In this document: piece after piece, positions 25,565 to 34,465 of the stretch | How the letters are laid out: every line of letters starts with the position of its first letter | Position numbering within the stretch: position 1 is the first letter of the stretch | NCBI GenBank assembly: GCA_008501735.1 | Contig: QQUF01000044.1 | Span: forward strand, 1 to 64,000 | DNA from: Calditrichota bacterium | GTDB taxonomy: Bacteria; CLD3 | Direction: 5' to 3' | Length of the DNA stretch: 64,000 bases | Position numbers and translations under genes: made by a program | The notes under the pieces: model-generated | Database searches by the model: none | The model's input: the letters and a program-made list of their open reading frames with translations, nothing else | Told to the model about the DNA's origin: nothing

Positions 25565-25607
25565 AGCCGTTGCAAGCTCAAAGCTATCCAACGGCTTTTC
25601 TATTTTT
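25565..25607 (+). terminator. Terminator after nuoD
   Basis: 8-bp arms AGCCGTTG (25565-25572) and CAACGGCT (25589-25596) followed by TTTCTATTTTT. It ends the nuoABCD unit and reaches the stop of the convergent acetyltransferase gene. Confidence 0.75.
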
Positions 25608-26130
25608 AGACTACATCAAACTCTTTTGGATAAACAACCGTTCCAAAAACATTTTCTAAACTTCTATTTTCTAACTCTAAAGCCATAAAATATTCAGCCG
25701 AAACTTTATAAGGTGATAAAATTTGCCATTTTACACTTGGTTCAAATCCAAATTTCCCATAATAAATTGGGTCACCTAAAACAATTACAGATTTAAATCC
25801 CAAGTTCTTAGCTCGTTTCAAACCTTCGAACACTAATTTTTTGCCAATTCCTTGTTTCTGAAATTTTGGTAAAACCGCAAGTGGTGCTAATGCCAAAGAT
25901 TCAAAAGAACTTTCATTTGACTTAACTTGGATTGGGAAAAACAAAATATGACCTACTATCTTACTTTCATTTTCCACCAAAATGGATAATTCTGGAACAA
26001 ATTCATTCGTCATTCTTAGGTTTTCAACAAGTTCGGACTCATTGGTTTGTTCGAAAGCAAATTTGTGAACTTCGTAAACTCCTAAATAATCGTTTTTGTT
26101 TTCGGTTCTAATTCTTAAATTCATTTTCAC
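25606..26130 (-). CDS. GNAT-family N-acetyltransferase
   Basis: A 174-residue acetyltransferase. The acetyl-CoA loop is LAPLAVLPKFQKQGIGKKLVFEGLKRAKNLGFKSVIVLGDPIYYGKFGFEPS, the hallmark of the YhbS-like GNAT group (GdpaYY.rfGF). The substrate is unknown. It converges on nuoD and is divergent from the DUF2520 gene, whose GTG start is 19 bp away. Confidence 0.88.
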   Translation of the reverse strand: MKMNLRIRTENKNDYLGVYEVHKFAFEQTNESELVENLRMTNEFVPELSILVENESKIVGHILFFPIQVKSNESSFESLALAPLAVLPKFQKQGIGKKLVFEGLKRAKNLGFKSVIVLGDPIYYGKFGFEPSVKWQILSPYKVSAEYFMALELENRSLENVFGTVVYPKEFDVV

Positions 26131-26148
26131 TCTAATTTTGGATTTTAA

Positions 26149-27009
26149 GTGTCAAAAAAATATTCTACAAGTTTAGTCGGAATCGGTGCTTTAGGAAGCA
26201 GATTTTTATCATTTTTTCAAAATTCAAAAAACTTTGAACTAAGGCAAATCATTTCTACAAAAAGTTACAAAGAATTTCAGATTCCGAACCAAATTAAAAT
26301 AGCTTCATTGATTGAAAACCTTGACTTAAAAATTGAAGTAGTTTTTATCTGCCTTCCAGACTCGTTGATTTTTGAGGCTTTAGAAAAGATTGAACAACTC
26401 AAATCCCAAAATTTGACTGTTCTTTGCTTTTCAGGTGCTTTAGTTCCAAAACAGAAATTTAGTTTTAACTACGGTTTTCTACATCCTGTAAACTCTTTTC
26501 CTCAAAAAAGCGACTCGCATTCTGATTTGGAAGAAATTTATTGGAACTCAATGGGAGATTCAAAATTCACAAGAATTGCAAATCTTTTAACTCAAGAGCT
26601 TCGTGGGAAAGCTTTTGAACTGAAAAATGAAGACTTAAAACCACTTTACCACTCGTCTTGTGTCATTGCTTCAAACCTTTTGACTTCACTTTTAGCAACT
26701 GCTGAAGAAAGCATTTCCAAAGCATTAAATGAGCCTACCCAATCAAAATTAGTTCTAAAAAATTTAGTTGAACAAAGTGTCAAAAACTTCTTTGAGTCAG
26801 AAAATAAAAATGCTTTGAGTGGTCCTGTGAAAAGGAAGGACTTTCTTACTGTTGAAAAAAATTTAACTGCCTTACAAAACGATTTTCCAGAAGGAATTGA
26901 GACTTACAAAACTCTTAGCAAGAATCTTTTGAGAATTTTGGATAAAAATTTTACTCAAGCTGAAAAAGCTGAACTTTTGAAGATTTTGGGGAAATCCGAT
27001 TTTGAGTAA
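26149..27009 (+). CDS. Rossmann-like / DUF2520 domain protein
   Basis: A 286-residue protein with an N-terminal NAD(P)-binding Rossmann motif (VGIGALGSRFLSFF, with VVFICLPDSLI around residue 67) and a C-terminal DUF2520 domain: FLHPVNSFP, then LYHSSCVIASNLLTSLLATAEESI and ALSGPVKRKD. This is the architecture of a family related to pyrroline-5-carboxylate reductase and ketopantoate reductase folds; the reaction is not established. It starts with GTG at 26149 and overlaps the next gene by 8 nt. Confidence 0.82.
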   Translation: MSKKYSTSLVGIGALGSRFLSFFQNSKNFELRQIISTKSYKEFQIPNQIKIASLIENLDLKIEVVFICLPDSLIFEALEKIEQLKSQNLTVLCFSGALVPKQKFSFNYGFLHPVNSFPQKSDSHSDLEEIYWNSMGDSKFTRIANLLTQELRGKAFELKNEDLKPLYHSSCVIASNLLTSLLATAEESISKALNEPTQSKLVLKNLVEQSVKNFFESENKNALSGPVKRKDFLTVEKNLTALQNDFPEGIETYKTLSKNLLRILDKNFTQAEKAELLKILGKSDFE

Positions 27010-27718
27010 GAAAATTGTTTTTGAAAAAATTGGCGAAGTTCATTTTCAAAAAAGTTCACGAGCAAAAAACATAATTTTAAGAGTCAAACCTCAAGCTAAA
27101 ATTCAAGTTTCAGTTCCCAAAAGGACAAGTTTCAAAACAGCCGAAAGGTTTGTTTTACAAAAAACTGATTGGGTCTTGAAGGCTTTAGAAAAGGTGAAAA
27201 CTTTTCAAGAGAACTCAATTATCTTTTCCGACGAAACAATTTTCAAGACTTACTTCCGAACTTTAAAAATCCGAAAACACGACTCTTCTGATGCAAAGTT
27301 AAAAATTAGTGAAACCACTTTTGAGATTTTTTTGCCTACCAATTGGGAAATCAAATCTGAAATTACCCAAAGTAAAATCAGAGGTTTTATCACTCAAGTT
27401 TTGCGTAAAGAAGCCAAAAATTACCTTCCACAAAGAACTTTAGAATTAGCTACGCAGTTTAATTTCAAAGTAAACCGAGTTTTTATCAAAAATGCCAAGA
27501 CTCGTTGGGGAAGTTGCTCTAACAAAAATAACATTAATTTGAATTTGAATCTTTTAAGGCTTCCGCAAAGTCTCATCGATTACGTGATTCTTCACGAACT
27601 TTCACACACCGTTCACCACAATCACAGCAAAAACTTTTGGGACTTGCTGAACAAAGTAACTTTAAACCAAGCCAAAATTTTAGACCAAGAGTTAAAAAAT
27701 TACCGAATACATTTCTAA
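27002..27718 (+). CDS. YgjP-like M48-type metallopeptidase domain protein
   Basis: A 238-residue protein of the DUF45/YgjP family. The core is complete: NAKTRWGSCSNKNNINLNLNLLRLPQSLIDYVILHELSHTVHHNHSKNFW, i.e. the WGSC motif, the zinc-binding HELSH and the downstream H..H of the SprT-like fold. Physiological substrate unknown. It begins with TTG inside the end of the DUF2520 gene, so the two are probably one operon. Confidence 0.88.
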   Translation: MSKKIVFEKIGEVHFQKSSRAKNIILRVKPQAKIQVSVPKRTSFKTAERFVLQKTDWVLKALEKVKTFQENSIIFSDETIFKTYFRTLKIRKHDSSDAKLKISETTFEIFLPTNWEIKSEITQSKIRGFITQVLRKEAKNYLPQRTLELATQFNFKVNRVFIKNAKTRWGSCSNKNNINLNLNLLRLPQSLIDYVILHELSHTVHHNHSKNFWDLLNKVTLNQAKILDQELKNYRIHF

Positions 27719-27816
27719 CAAAATTTATCTGTCAAAAAATCTTAAGAAGTTTGTCAGTTTGGCAAATGGTGATTTCAAGACTTGTTTAAATTAGTTTAAT
27801 CGCATTTTTTGAAAAG

Positions 27817-27832
27817 TGGCACAACAATTGGA
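27817..27832 (+). promoter_or_regulatory. Sigma-54-like -24/-12 promoter upstream of dnaK
   Basis: TGGCAC (27817-27822), a 5-nt spacer and TTGGA (27828-27832) reproduce the TGGCAC-N5-TTGCW sigma-54 consensus with exact spacing and one mismatch (G for C in the -12 element). It lies 72 nt before the dnaK ATG. No CIRCE inverted repeat is present in this leader. Confidence 0.4.
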
Positions 27833-27904
27833 ACAGAGATAGAGGACAAAATAAATTGACAATAAACAATAAAATAAAAATAAAAATTTCGGAGAACTCA
27901 AACA

Positions 27905-29839
27905 ATGGGTAAAGTAATCGGAATAGATTTAGGAACTACCAACTCTTGTGTCGCAGTAATGGAAGGTGGCGAGCCAGTCGTGATTCCAAGTGCAGAAGGC
28001 GGAAGAACAACTCCATCAATTGTAGCATTCACAAAAAAAGGCGAAAGACTCGTTGGAATGCCTGCAAAAAGACAAGCGGTAACAAATCCTGAACATACAA
28101 TTTTCTCAATCAAAAGATTTATGGGAAGAAAACACAGCGAAGTTGGAACTGAAATTAGCGAAGTTCCTTACAAAGTAATTTCGGGTGCAAACGATGTCGC
28201 AAGAGTAAAGATTGACGACAAAGAATACACTCCACAAGAAATCTCTGCTTTCACTTTGCAAAAAATGAAACAAACAGCAGAAGATTATCTTGGTGAAAAA
28301 GTAACAGAAGCAGTTGTAACTGTTCCTGCTTACTTCAACGACGAACAAAGAAAAGCTACTAAAGATGCAGGAATTATTGCTGGACTCGAAATTAAAAGAA
28401 TTATCAACGAGCCAACTGCGGCAGCTTTAGCTTACGGTTTGGATAAAAAAAGTGATGAAAAAATCGCAGTTTATGACCTTGGAGGTGGAACTTTTGATAT
28501 TTCAATCCTTGAAATCGGTGGCGGAGTTTTTGAAGTAAAATCCACAAACGGCGACACTCATTTAGGTGGAGACGATTTTGACCAAAGATTGATTGACTAC
28601 TTAGCTGACGAGTTTAAAAAGCAAGAAGGAATTGACCTCAAAAATGACCCAATGGCTTTGCAAAGATTAAAAGAAGCTGCTGAGAAAGCTAAAATTGAAC
28701 TTTCAGGAACAACTACTACTGAAATTAATCTTCCATTTATCACTGCTACTGCCGAAGGTCCAAAACACTTAGTTTTATCAATGACAAGAGCAAAATTTGA
28801 GCAACTTGTTGAAGACTTAGTTGAAAGAACTCTTGGACCTTGTCAACAAGCATTAAAAGATTCAGGTCTTTCTGCTTCTGAAATTGACGAAGTAGTTTTG
28901 GTTGGTGGTTCAACAAGAATTCCAATGGTTCAAGAGGCTGTTAAAAAATTATTTGGCAAAGAACCTCACAAAGGTGTAAATCCTGACGAAGTTGTTGCAA
29001 TCGGTGCAGCAATTCAAGGTGGAGTTTTAGCTGGTGATGTAACTGACGTGCTTTTGCTTGACGTTACTCCTTTGAGTCTCGGAATCGAAACTCTTGGTGG
29101 AGTTATGACAAAAATGATTCAGTCAAACACAACCATTCCAACTAAGAAAACAGAAGTTTACTCAACAGCAGCAGATAATCAGCCAAGTGTTGAAATTCAC
29201 GTTCTTCAAGGTGAAAGAGAAATGGCTTCTGGAAATAAATCACTTGGAAAATTTTTCCTTGATGGAATTCCACCTGCACCAAGAGGAGTTCCACAAATCG
29301 AAGTAACTTTTGACATTGATGCAAACGGAATTCTCAAAGTTTCTTCTAAAGACCTAGGAACTGGTAAAGAGCAGTCAATCAGAATTGAAGCCTCAAGTGG
29401 ACTTTCCGAAGACGAAATTAACAAAATGAAAAATGATGCAAAAGCTCACGCAGCAGAAGATAAAAAGAAAAAAGAAGCGGTTGACGCTAGAAATCAAGGT
29501 GACCAAACAGTTTACCAAACTGAAAAACAACTCACTGAGTTAGCTGACAAAGTTGACGAAAATTCTAAAGGCAAAATTGAAGCTGCTGTCGGAAGACTTA
29601 AAGAAGCATTAAAAACAGAAAACATTGATGAAATCAAAGCTGCAACAGAAGCTGTAAACGCTGCTTGGAACGAAGTTTCACAACAAATGTACCAACAAGC
29701 ACAACAAGCTCAAGGTGCTCCTGAAACTCCTCCAAATGCTGGTGGTGAACCAACTGCTGAAGCTGGAGATGATTCAAAAGGTCCGAAAATCGAAGACGCT
29801 GAATTTTCAGTTGAAGACGATAAAGAAGACAAAAAATAA
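27905..29839 (+). CDS. dnaK: Chaperone DnaK (Hsp70)
   Basis: A 644-residue Hsp70. The nucleotide-binding domain has [50 protein letters not shown] and [14 protein letters not shown]; the linker [15 protein letters not shown] leads to the substrate-binding domain, followed by the helical lid and a Gln/Ala/Gly-rich, acidic tail. GrpE and DnaJ genes are not in the window. ATG after GGAG. Heat-inducible expression is expected; the leader holds a sigma-54-like promoter rather than CIRCE. A terminator follows. Confidence 0.97.
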   Translation: MGKVIGIDLGTTNSCVAVMEGGEPVVIPSAEGGRTTPSIVAFTKKGERLVGMPAKRQAVTNPEHTIFSIKRFMGRKHSEVGTEISEVPYKVISGANDVARVKIDDKEYTPQEISAFTLQKMKQTAEDYLGEKVTEAVVTVPAYFNDEQRKATKDAGIIAGLEIKRIINEPTAAALAYGLDKKSDEKIAVYDLGGGTFDISILEIGGGVFEVKSTNGDTHLGGDDFDQRLIDYLADEFKKQEGIDLKNDPMALQRLKEAAEKAKIELSGTTTTEINLPFITATAEGPKHLVLSMTRAKFEQLVEDLVERTLGPCQQALKDSGLSASEIDEVVLVGGSTRIPMVQEAVKKLFGKEPHKGVNPDEVVAIGAAIQGGVLAGDVTDVLLLDVTPLSLGIETLGGVMTKMIQSNTTIPTKKTEVYSTAADNQPSVEIHVLQGEREMASGNKSLGKFFLDGIPPAPRGVPQIEVTFDIDANGILKVSSKDLGTGKEQSIRIEASSGLSEDEINKMKNDAKAHAAEDKKKKEAVDARNQGDQTVYQTEKQLTELADKVDENSKGKIEAAVGRLKEALKTENIDEIKAATEAVNAAWNEVSQQMYQQAQQAQGAPETPPNAGGEPTAEAGDDSKGPKIEDAEFSVEDDKEDKK

Positions 29840-29887
29840 GACCCCAATAAGACGATTCATTTAGAATCTTCCCATTTCTACATAAAA

Positions 29888-29920
29888 AAGGCAAACCGTT
29901 TGGTTTGCCTTTTCTTTTTT
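29888..29920 (+). terminator. Terminator after dnaK
   Basis: 10-bp perfect arms AAGGCAAACC (29888-29897) and GGTTTGCCTT (29902-29911) with a GTTT loop and a T-rich tail, 48 nt after the dnaK stop. Confidence 0.9.
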
Positions 29921-29987
29921 AAATAATTTTCTCAAAACATTTCAGTTTGTTTTAAATTGATTAAAACAAAAACTTAGGAAGTTTCTT

Positions 29988-31082
29988 GTGGAAACGAAAA
30001 AACACAAAGGGCATTTTTTACACAGATTTCTAATTGGATTTTTTAGCATTCTTTTGGGATTTCTGATTTTCTGGCTTTTAGGATTTTTGCTTAATGATAT
30101 AGAAAACACGCCTTCAATTTCTTACCAACAAGTTGAAGAAGAAACAATAGGCAAAGCAAAATTAGGTGAATTAGAAAGAATTCAAAATCAACTTAGAGAA
30201 ATTGCTTTCAGTGTTCAGAATCAACAACAACGACAAAACATTCTCAAACAGAGTACTCAAAACTCCCAACAAACAATGAATCAACTCTTGGAGCTTCAAA
30301 AGTTAAATATTCAAAAAGGAATCAAAACAACAGAATCTGAGCGGAACTCATTTTTAGAAAGCCAAAAGATTTTTTTAGATAACCAAAAACAATTTCAAGA
30401 TTTAAACTCTGAGATTACTAAGTTAAATGAGAAACAACAATCTCTTGAACAAGCCCAAAATGAAATTCAAAAAGAGTTAAAAAATGAAAGAAAGGTTATA
30501 CAAAAAAAATATGATTCAATTCTTTCTGAACACAATTTTAAATTAGCAGGGTTAAAAATTGCAATTTTATTGCCATTTTTATTGTTAGCACTTTTCTTTT
30601 TCTTGAAAAAACGAGACACAATTTATGTCAAAATGATTTACGCTTTTGGAATCGCTGTTTTTGCAAAATTTGCTTTTGTAATGCACGACCATTTCCCAAC
30701 AAAATACATAAAATATATTTTAATTGTCGCTGCAATCGGAGTTGTGATTCGGGCTTTAATTTATCTTTTGAAAATGCTCTCAAAACCTAAAAAGGATTGG
30801 CTTCTCAAACAATACCGTGAATCTTACGAGAAGTTTTTGTGTCCGACTTGTGATTTCCCGATTCGTCGTGGAGCTTTGAAATTTCTCACTAAAAAGGGTT
30901 CTAAGCCTTTGGTCAAAACAGAATTCGAAAATTCAGCCAAAGACGAACCTTACAACTGCCCTTCTTGTGGTGAAAATCTTTACGAAGAATGTGAAAATTG
31001 TAATAAAGTCAGAGCTTCACTTTTGCCTTTTTGTGAACACTGCGGAACGAATACAAACTTTCGGGTAAGTGCAAATGTCTAA
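29988..31082 (+). CDS. Membrane protein with coiled coil and C-terminal zinc ribbons
   Basis: A 364-residue protein of no family I recognise. It has one N-terminal hydrophobic segment (about 13-31), a long Gln/Glu/Lys-rich coiled coil (about 45-180), three further hydrophobic segments (about 185-205, 212-228, 236-258), and a cysteine-rich end with CxxC pairs (CPTC at about 282, CPSC, CENC, CEHC), i.e. two zinc ribbons. The start is GTG after AGGA. It overlaps murG by 8 nt, so it is translationally linked to a peptidoglycan enzyme. A scaffold at the inner membrane is a guess; function unknown. Confidence 0.7.
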   Translation: METKKHKGHFLHRFLIGFFSILLGFLIFWLLGFLLNDIENTPSISYQQVEEETIGKAKLGELERIQNQLREIAFSVQNQQQRQNILKQSTQNSQQTMNQLLELQKLNIQKGIKTTESERNSFLESQKIFLDNQKQFQDLNSEITKLNEKQQSLEQAQNEIQKELKNERKVIQKKYDSILSEHNFKLAGLKIAILLPFLLLALFFFLKKRDTIYVKMIYAFGIAVFAKFAFVMHDHFPTKYIKYILIVAAIGVVIRALIYLLKMLSKPKKDWLLKQYRESYEKFLCPTCDFPIRRGALKFLTKKGSKPLVKTEFENSAKDEPYNCPSCGENLYEECENCNKVRASLLPFCEHCGTNTNFRVSANV

Positions 31083-32163
31083 AAAATTTCTTTTTGCCGC
31101 AGGTGGAACAGGTGGTCACGTAATTCCTGCAATTGCAATCGCTGAAACAATCAAAGAAAAATTTCCTGACTCAAAAATCACTTTTGTTGGCACTTCAAGA
31201 GGTGTCGAAAATCGTATTGTTCCTGACGCAGGTTTCCCACTTGAAAGAATTTGGATTAGTGGTTTTAACCGTAGTGCTATGTCCAAGAATTTGCTTTTTC
31301 CTGTTAAGTTAATTGTGAGTCTTTTTCAATCATTTGGATTGTTACGAAAAGTGAAACCTGATTTGGTAATTGGAACTGGAGGTTACGTTTGTGGTCCTGT
31401 TCTTTACATTGCGACTTTGCTAAAAATCCCGACTTTGATTGTCGAAGAAAATGCTTTTCCCGGTGTTACAACCAAACTTTTAGCAAACAAAGTTGACAAA
31501 ATCTGTATTGCTTTTGAAGATTGTAAGAAATACTTAAAAACTACAAAAGAAATAATTTTAACTGGAAATCCAATTCGTCAACAACACGCAAATGTTGACT
31601 TAGAAACTGCAAAGTCCTTTTTCAAAATTGATTTAGAAAGAAAAGTTGTTTTCACTTTTGGTGGAAGTCAAGGTGCTCAGTCAATCAACAAAGTTTTTGC
31701 AGAAATTTTACGAAAGAATGCCGAATTACCTTTTGATTTAATTTGGCAAACAGGCATTTTTGATTTTCCAAAATTTTCAAAAGAATTTGGATTTAGAAAA
31801 GATGTTAGGATTTTTGAATTTTTGAAAGAAATGAATTTTGCTTACAAAGCTTGCGACTTAGTCGTTTGCAGAAGCGGAGCAATGACAATGACTGAAATTA
31901 CAAACGCTGGACTTCCCGCAGTAATGATTCCACTCAAATTTGCAGCAGAAAATCACCAAGAAAAAAATGCTCGAACTCTTGAAGACGCAGGAGCAGGAAT
32001 TGTCGTTCTTGACAACAACATTGATTCGGAAAAATTTTTCAAAGAATTGAATTCACTTTTGGAAAATCCTGAGGGGCTAAAAAAAATGTCGAAAAATAGT
32101 AAGCAACTTGGAAACCCGAATGCGAATAAAAATATTTTAGAGGAAGTTTTGAGTTTACTCTAA
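31075..32163 (+). CDS. murG: UDP-GlcNAc:lipid I N-acetylglucosaminyltransferase MurG
   Basis: A 362-residue GT28 glycosyltransferase that makes lipid II at the cytoplasmic face of the membrane. The ATG at 31075 gives MSKKFLFAAGGTGGHVIPAIAIAE with the GGTGGH loop; a GTG 6 nt upstream is possible. Other MurG features: GTSRGVENRIVPDAGF, GTGGYVCGPVLYIA, TFGGSQGAQSIN, CRSGAMTMTEITNAGLPAVMIP, and AENHQEKNARTLEDAGAG. It is detached from the usual dcw cluster (no mur or fts neighbours here). Confidence 0.95.
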   Translation: MSKKFLFAAGGTGGHVIPAIAIAETIKEKFPDSKITFVGTSRGVENRIVPDAGFPLERIWISGFNRSAMSKNLLFPVKLIVSLFQSFGLLRKVKPDLVIGTGGYVCGPVLYIATLLKIPTLIVEENAFPGVTTKLLANKVDKICIAFEDCKKYLKTTKEIILTGNPIRQQHANVDLETAKSFFKIDLERKVVFTFGGSQGAQSINKVFAEILRKNAELPFDLIWQTGIFDFPKFSKEFGFRKDVRIFEFLKEMNFAYKACDLVVCRSGAMTMTEITNAGLPAVMIPLKFAAENHQEKNARTLEDAGAGIVVLDNNIDSEKFFKELNSLLENPEGLKKMSKNSKQLGNPNANKNILEEVLSLL

Positions 32164-32166
32164 AAT

Positions 32167-32604
32167 ATGAAACCAAACACAAAAAATGCTATTCTGATTC
32201 TCTCACCTCTAATTTTTGTTTTTATTTTTCTTGCTAAAACTTACTTTCATTGGTCAGAATTACCTGCTGTAATTATACTTCGATTTGATTCAATTGGAAT
32301 GAACATAGGTTCTCAATCAATTAGCCAATTTATAATTACAACTATTATGCTTCAATCCTTTTTGGGATTACTGACTTCTTTTGGCGTTTGGTTTACGATT
32401 TACCACAAAAAAAATATTTTTCCAACAAATGTAGCAATGTCGATTGGTAATTTTTTAATTGGTTTAATCACAGGAATTAGCCTCTTCTTAATTGAGAAAA
32501 ATGCTAAACTTGCAGATGCAAATTTAATTTCGGCAGCAATTTTAAGCTTTGGTGGGATTTTTTATTCTTTGATTCTATGCGATAAATTTGAAGAGAAGAA
32601 TTAA
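32167..32604 (+). CDS. Small four-helix membrane protein, hypothetical
   Basis: A 145-residue protein with four hydrophobic segments (about 9-25, 50-75, 88-105, 117-135) and little else. The start at 32167 is 3 nt after the murG stop, so it belongs to that operon. The layout resembles DUF1648-like small membrane proteins (an N-terminal FxHW segment: KTYFHWSELPAVIILRFD), but I do not claim the family. Function unknown. Confidence 0.65.
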   Translation: MKPNTKNAILILSPLIFVFIFLAKTYFHWSELPAVIILRFDSIGMNIGSQSISQFIITTIMLQSFLGLLTSFGVWFTIYHKKNIFPTNVAMSIGNFLIGLITGISLFLIEKNAKLADANLISAAILSFGGIFYSLILCDKFEEKN

Positions 32605-32631
32605 AATCCGTTTGGATTTTAATTGAATTTT

Positions 32632-32659
32632 GTAGTGAACAAAGATTTTTGTTCACTAC
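32632..32659. repeat. 28-nt palindrome (GTAG...CTAC family, copy 2)
   Basis: 12-bp arms, GTAGTGAACAAA and TTTGTTCACTAC, around GATT. It has the same length, ends and AT-centre layout as 17881-17908, but with different arm bases that still pair. It lies between two convergent genes (stops at 32604 and 32664), preceded by a weak small hairpin at 32603-32620. Confidence 0.8.
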
Positions 32660-32663
32660 TTCC

Positions 32664-33482
32664 TTACATTCCAATTCCGCTGTAAAGTCTAAGACCTTTT
32701 CGCCAAAACAGAAAGTGCATTAACATCAATGCAAAAACCCAGACGACACAAACTTGAATCCCAAACATAATTTCGGCAAACGGAACTTGACCGAGCCAAA
32801 CCTTAACAGGAAAATAAAGAATGTACTGGAAAGGTAAAAATCTAAAAATTTCAACTGCGTATTTTGGGAAAAAATCGAGAGGTAAAATCATTCCGCTAAG
32901 AAGTTGAGTAATGAACATCTTTATCACAATTACAGTCCAAATTTCATCTATCCAAAATGCAAAGTTTGATAAAAATAAATCAATTAAAAAATTCAAAGCT
33001 ATTCCTAAAACAACTAAAACGCATAGCATTAAAATAGTCGAAATAGTAATTGTAAATTGCTCACCAAGTTGTGGAAAAGCAAAAAATACAGCTGCTAATG
33101 CGAGCAGTGAAGTCGAAGCCTGAATTATTTTTTTACCAAAAAATGTGAAAAAATTGTATTCAAAAAATGTTATTGGATAAACAAGGAATTTTGAAAGTTC
33201 ACCAAGCCGAATCCCTTTTCCAATCTCAATTCCTACTCGATTAGAATCAACAATTAAATAAATGAAAGTGGAAAAAATGTAGTAAAGAACCATTTCATTG
33301 AAAGAATAACCATTAATTTCAGTAACTCCAGAATACGTAAAAATCTCTTTCCAAAGCAAGTAACGAATGAGAAAATTAATTCCACTTGCAAGAAAAAGTT
33401 TTAGAAAAAACGAAGTTCTGTACTCAAAAGTTTCACTGACTTTCATTACAATACAACGTTTGTAAACTTTGAGTCTGCTCAA
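32664..33482 (-). CDS. ABC-2 family transporter permease
   Basis: A 272-residue, six-helix ABC permease. The N-terminal pattern MSRLKVYKRCIVMKVSETFEYRTSFFLKLFLASG and the motif EIGKGIRLGELSKFLVYPITFFEYNFF match the ABC2_membrane_6-type permeases (COG4587/COG3694) that work with a COG4586-type ATPase. It is 2 nt downstream of that ATPase gene on the same strand. These exporters usually have two different permease genes; only one is present here. Substrate unknown. Confidence 0.82.
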   Translation of the reverse strand: MSRLKVYKRCIVMKVSETFEYRTSFFLKLFLASGINFLIRYLLWKEIFTYSGVTEINGYSFNEMVLYYIFSTFIYLIVDSNRVGIEIGKGIRLGELSKFLVYPITFFEYNFFTFFGKKIIQASTSLLALAAVFFAFPQLGEQFTITISTILMLCVLVVLGIALNFLIDLFLSNFAFWIDEIWTVIVIKMFITQLLSGMILPLDFFPKYAVEIFRFLPFQYILYFPVKVWLGQVPFAEIMFGIQVCVVWVFALMLMHFLFWRKGLRLYSGIGM

Positions 33483-33484
33483 AA

Positions 33485-34459
33485 CTAATTGCCTTCTTTG
33501 AAAATATTTCTCACAATTTCTTCAACTGAAATGTCGCGAATGTTAATATCTGTGATTTCGTAATTTTTGAGCAAATCACCTGCAATTTGGGTTGAATTTT
33601 TGCGATTAACTTTTATCTCAACTTGAGACTGTTTTAGCGAAACAACGGCTCCAAACTTTGTAAGGCTTGACTTTTCAATCTCGTCAGCAAAATTCAAAGT
33701 TATGATTTTTTCATTCGCATATTTTTCAATTACACCTGCAAGTTTTCCGTCAAATTGCTTTTTCCCGTTGTCCATAATAACGACTCGTTCACAAAGTGCT
33801 TCAATGTCGTCCATATAATGGCTCGTCAAAATTATCGTCGTTTTCTGCTCTTCGTTGTATTCTTTGAGGAATTTTCGGATTGATTCTTGAGCAATTACGT
33901 CAAGCCCAATCGTTGGTTCGTCAAGGTAAACAACTTTCGGGCTGTGCAAAAGTGCTGCAATAATTTCAGCTTTCATTCTTTCACCAAGCGAGAGTTTACG
34001 GACTTGGGTGTTCAAATTATTCTGCATTCCAAGAGTCTCTGTAAGGTAATCAAGACGTTTTTTGAAATCTGAATCTTCAATTTCGTAAATGTCTTTAAGA
34101 AGTAAAAATGAATCGTGTGCAGGCAAATCCCACCAAAGTTGATTCTTTTGTCCCATAATTACAGAAAAATTCTTTTTGTATTCATTCTTCCTTTCCCAAG
34201 GTCGAAATCCGAGAACTTTCGCATCGCCAGAAGTTGGGAAAATTATTCCTGAAAGCATTTTAATTAAAGTAGTTTTACCAGCTCCGTTTTCGCCAATTAA
34301 ACCAACGAATTCACCTTCACCGATTTCAAAACTGACATCATTGACTGCTTTTTTCTCAATGATTTTCCGATTTACAAGAGATTTCAAAGAACCGAGAAAA
34401 CCCGGTTCCTTGACGTGCGATGTATAAATTTTTGAAAGATTTTGTATTTGAATTGTCAT
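33485..34459 (-). CDS. ABC transporter ATP-binding protein (COG4586 type)
   Basis: A 324-residue ATPase. Walker A is GLIGENGAGKTTLIKML, the signature is KLSLGERMKAEIIAAL, Walker B is VVYLDEPTIGLDVIAQ and the switch His is in TSHYMDDIEAL. The Q-loop region MGQKNQLWWDLPAHDSFLLLKDIYEI is diagnostic for the COG4586 subfamily. A regulatory-like C-terminal extension (about 250-324) follows. Pairs with the permease at 32664. Confidence 0.9.
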   Translation of the reverse strand: MTIQIQNLSKIYTSHVKEPGFLGSLKSLVNRKIIEKKAVNDVSFEIGEGEFVGLIGENGAGKTTLIKMLSGIIFPTSGDAKVLGFRPWERKNEYKKNFSVIMGQKNQLWWDLPAHDSFLLLKDIYEIEDSDFKKRLDYLTETLGMQNNLNTQVRKLSLGERMKAEIIAALLHSPKVVYLDEPTIGLDVIAQESIRKFLKEYNEEQKTTIILTSHYMDDIEALCERVVIMDNGKKQFDGKLAGVIEKYANEKIITLNFADEIEKSSLTKFGAVVSLKQSQVEIKVNRKNSTQIAGDLLKNYEITDINIRDISVEEIVRNIFKEGN

Positions 34460-34465
34460 TTAGAA

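Noticed and set aside
27719-27904. CIRCE/HrcA operator upstream of dnaK
   Set aside because: No TTAGCACTC-N9-GAGTGCTAA-type inverted repeat.
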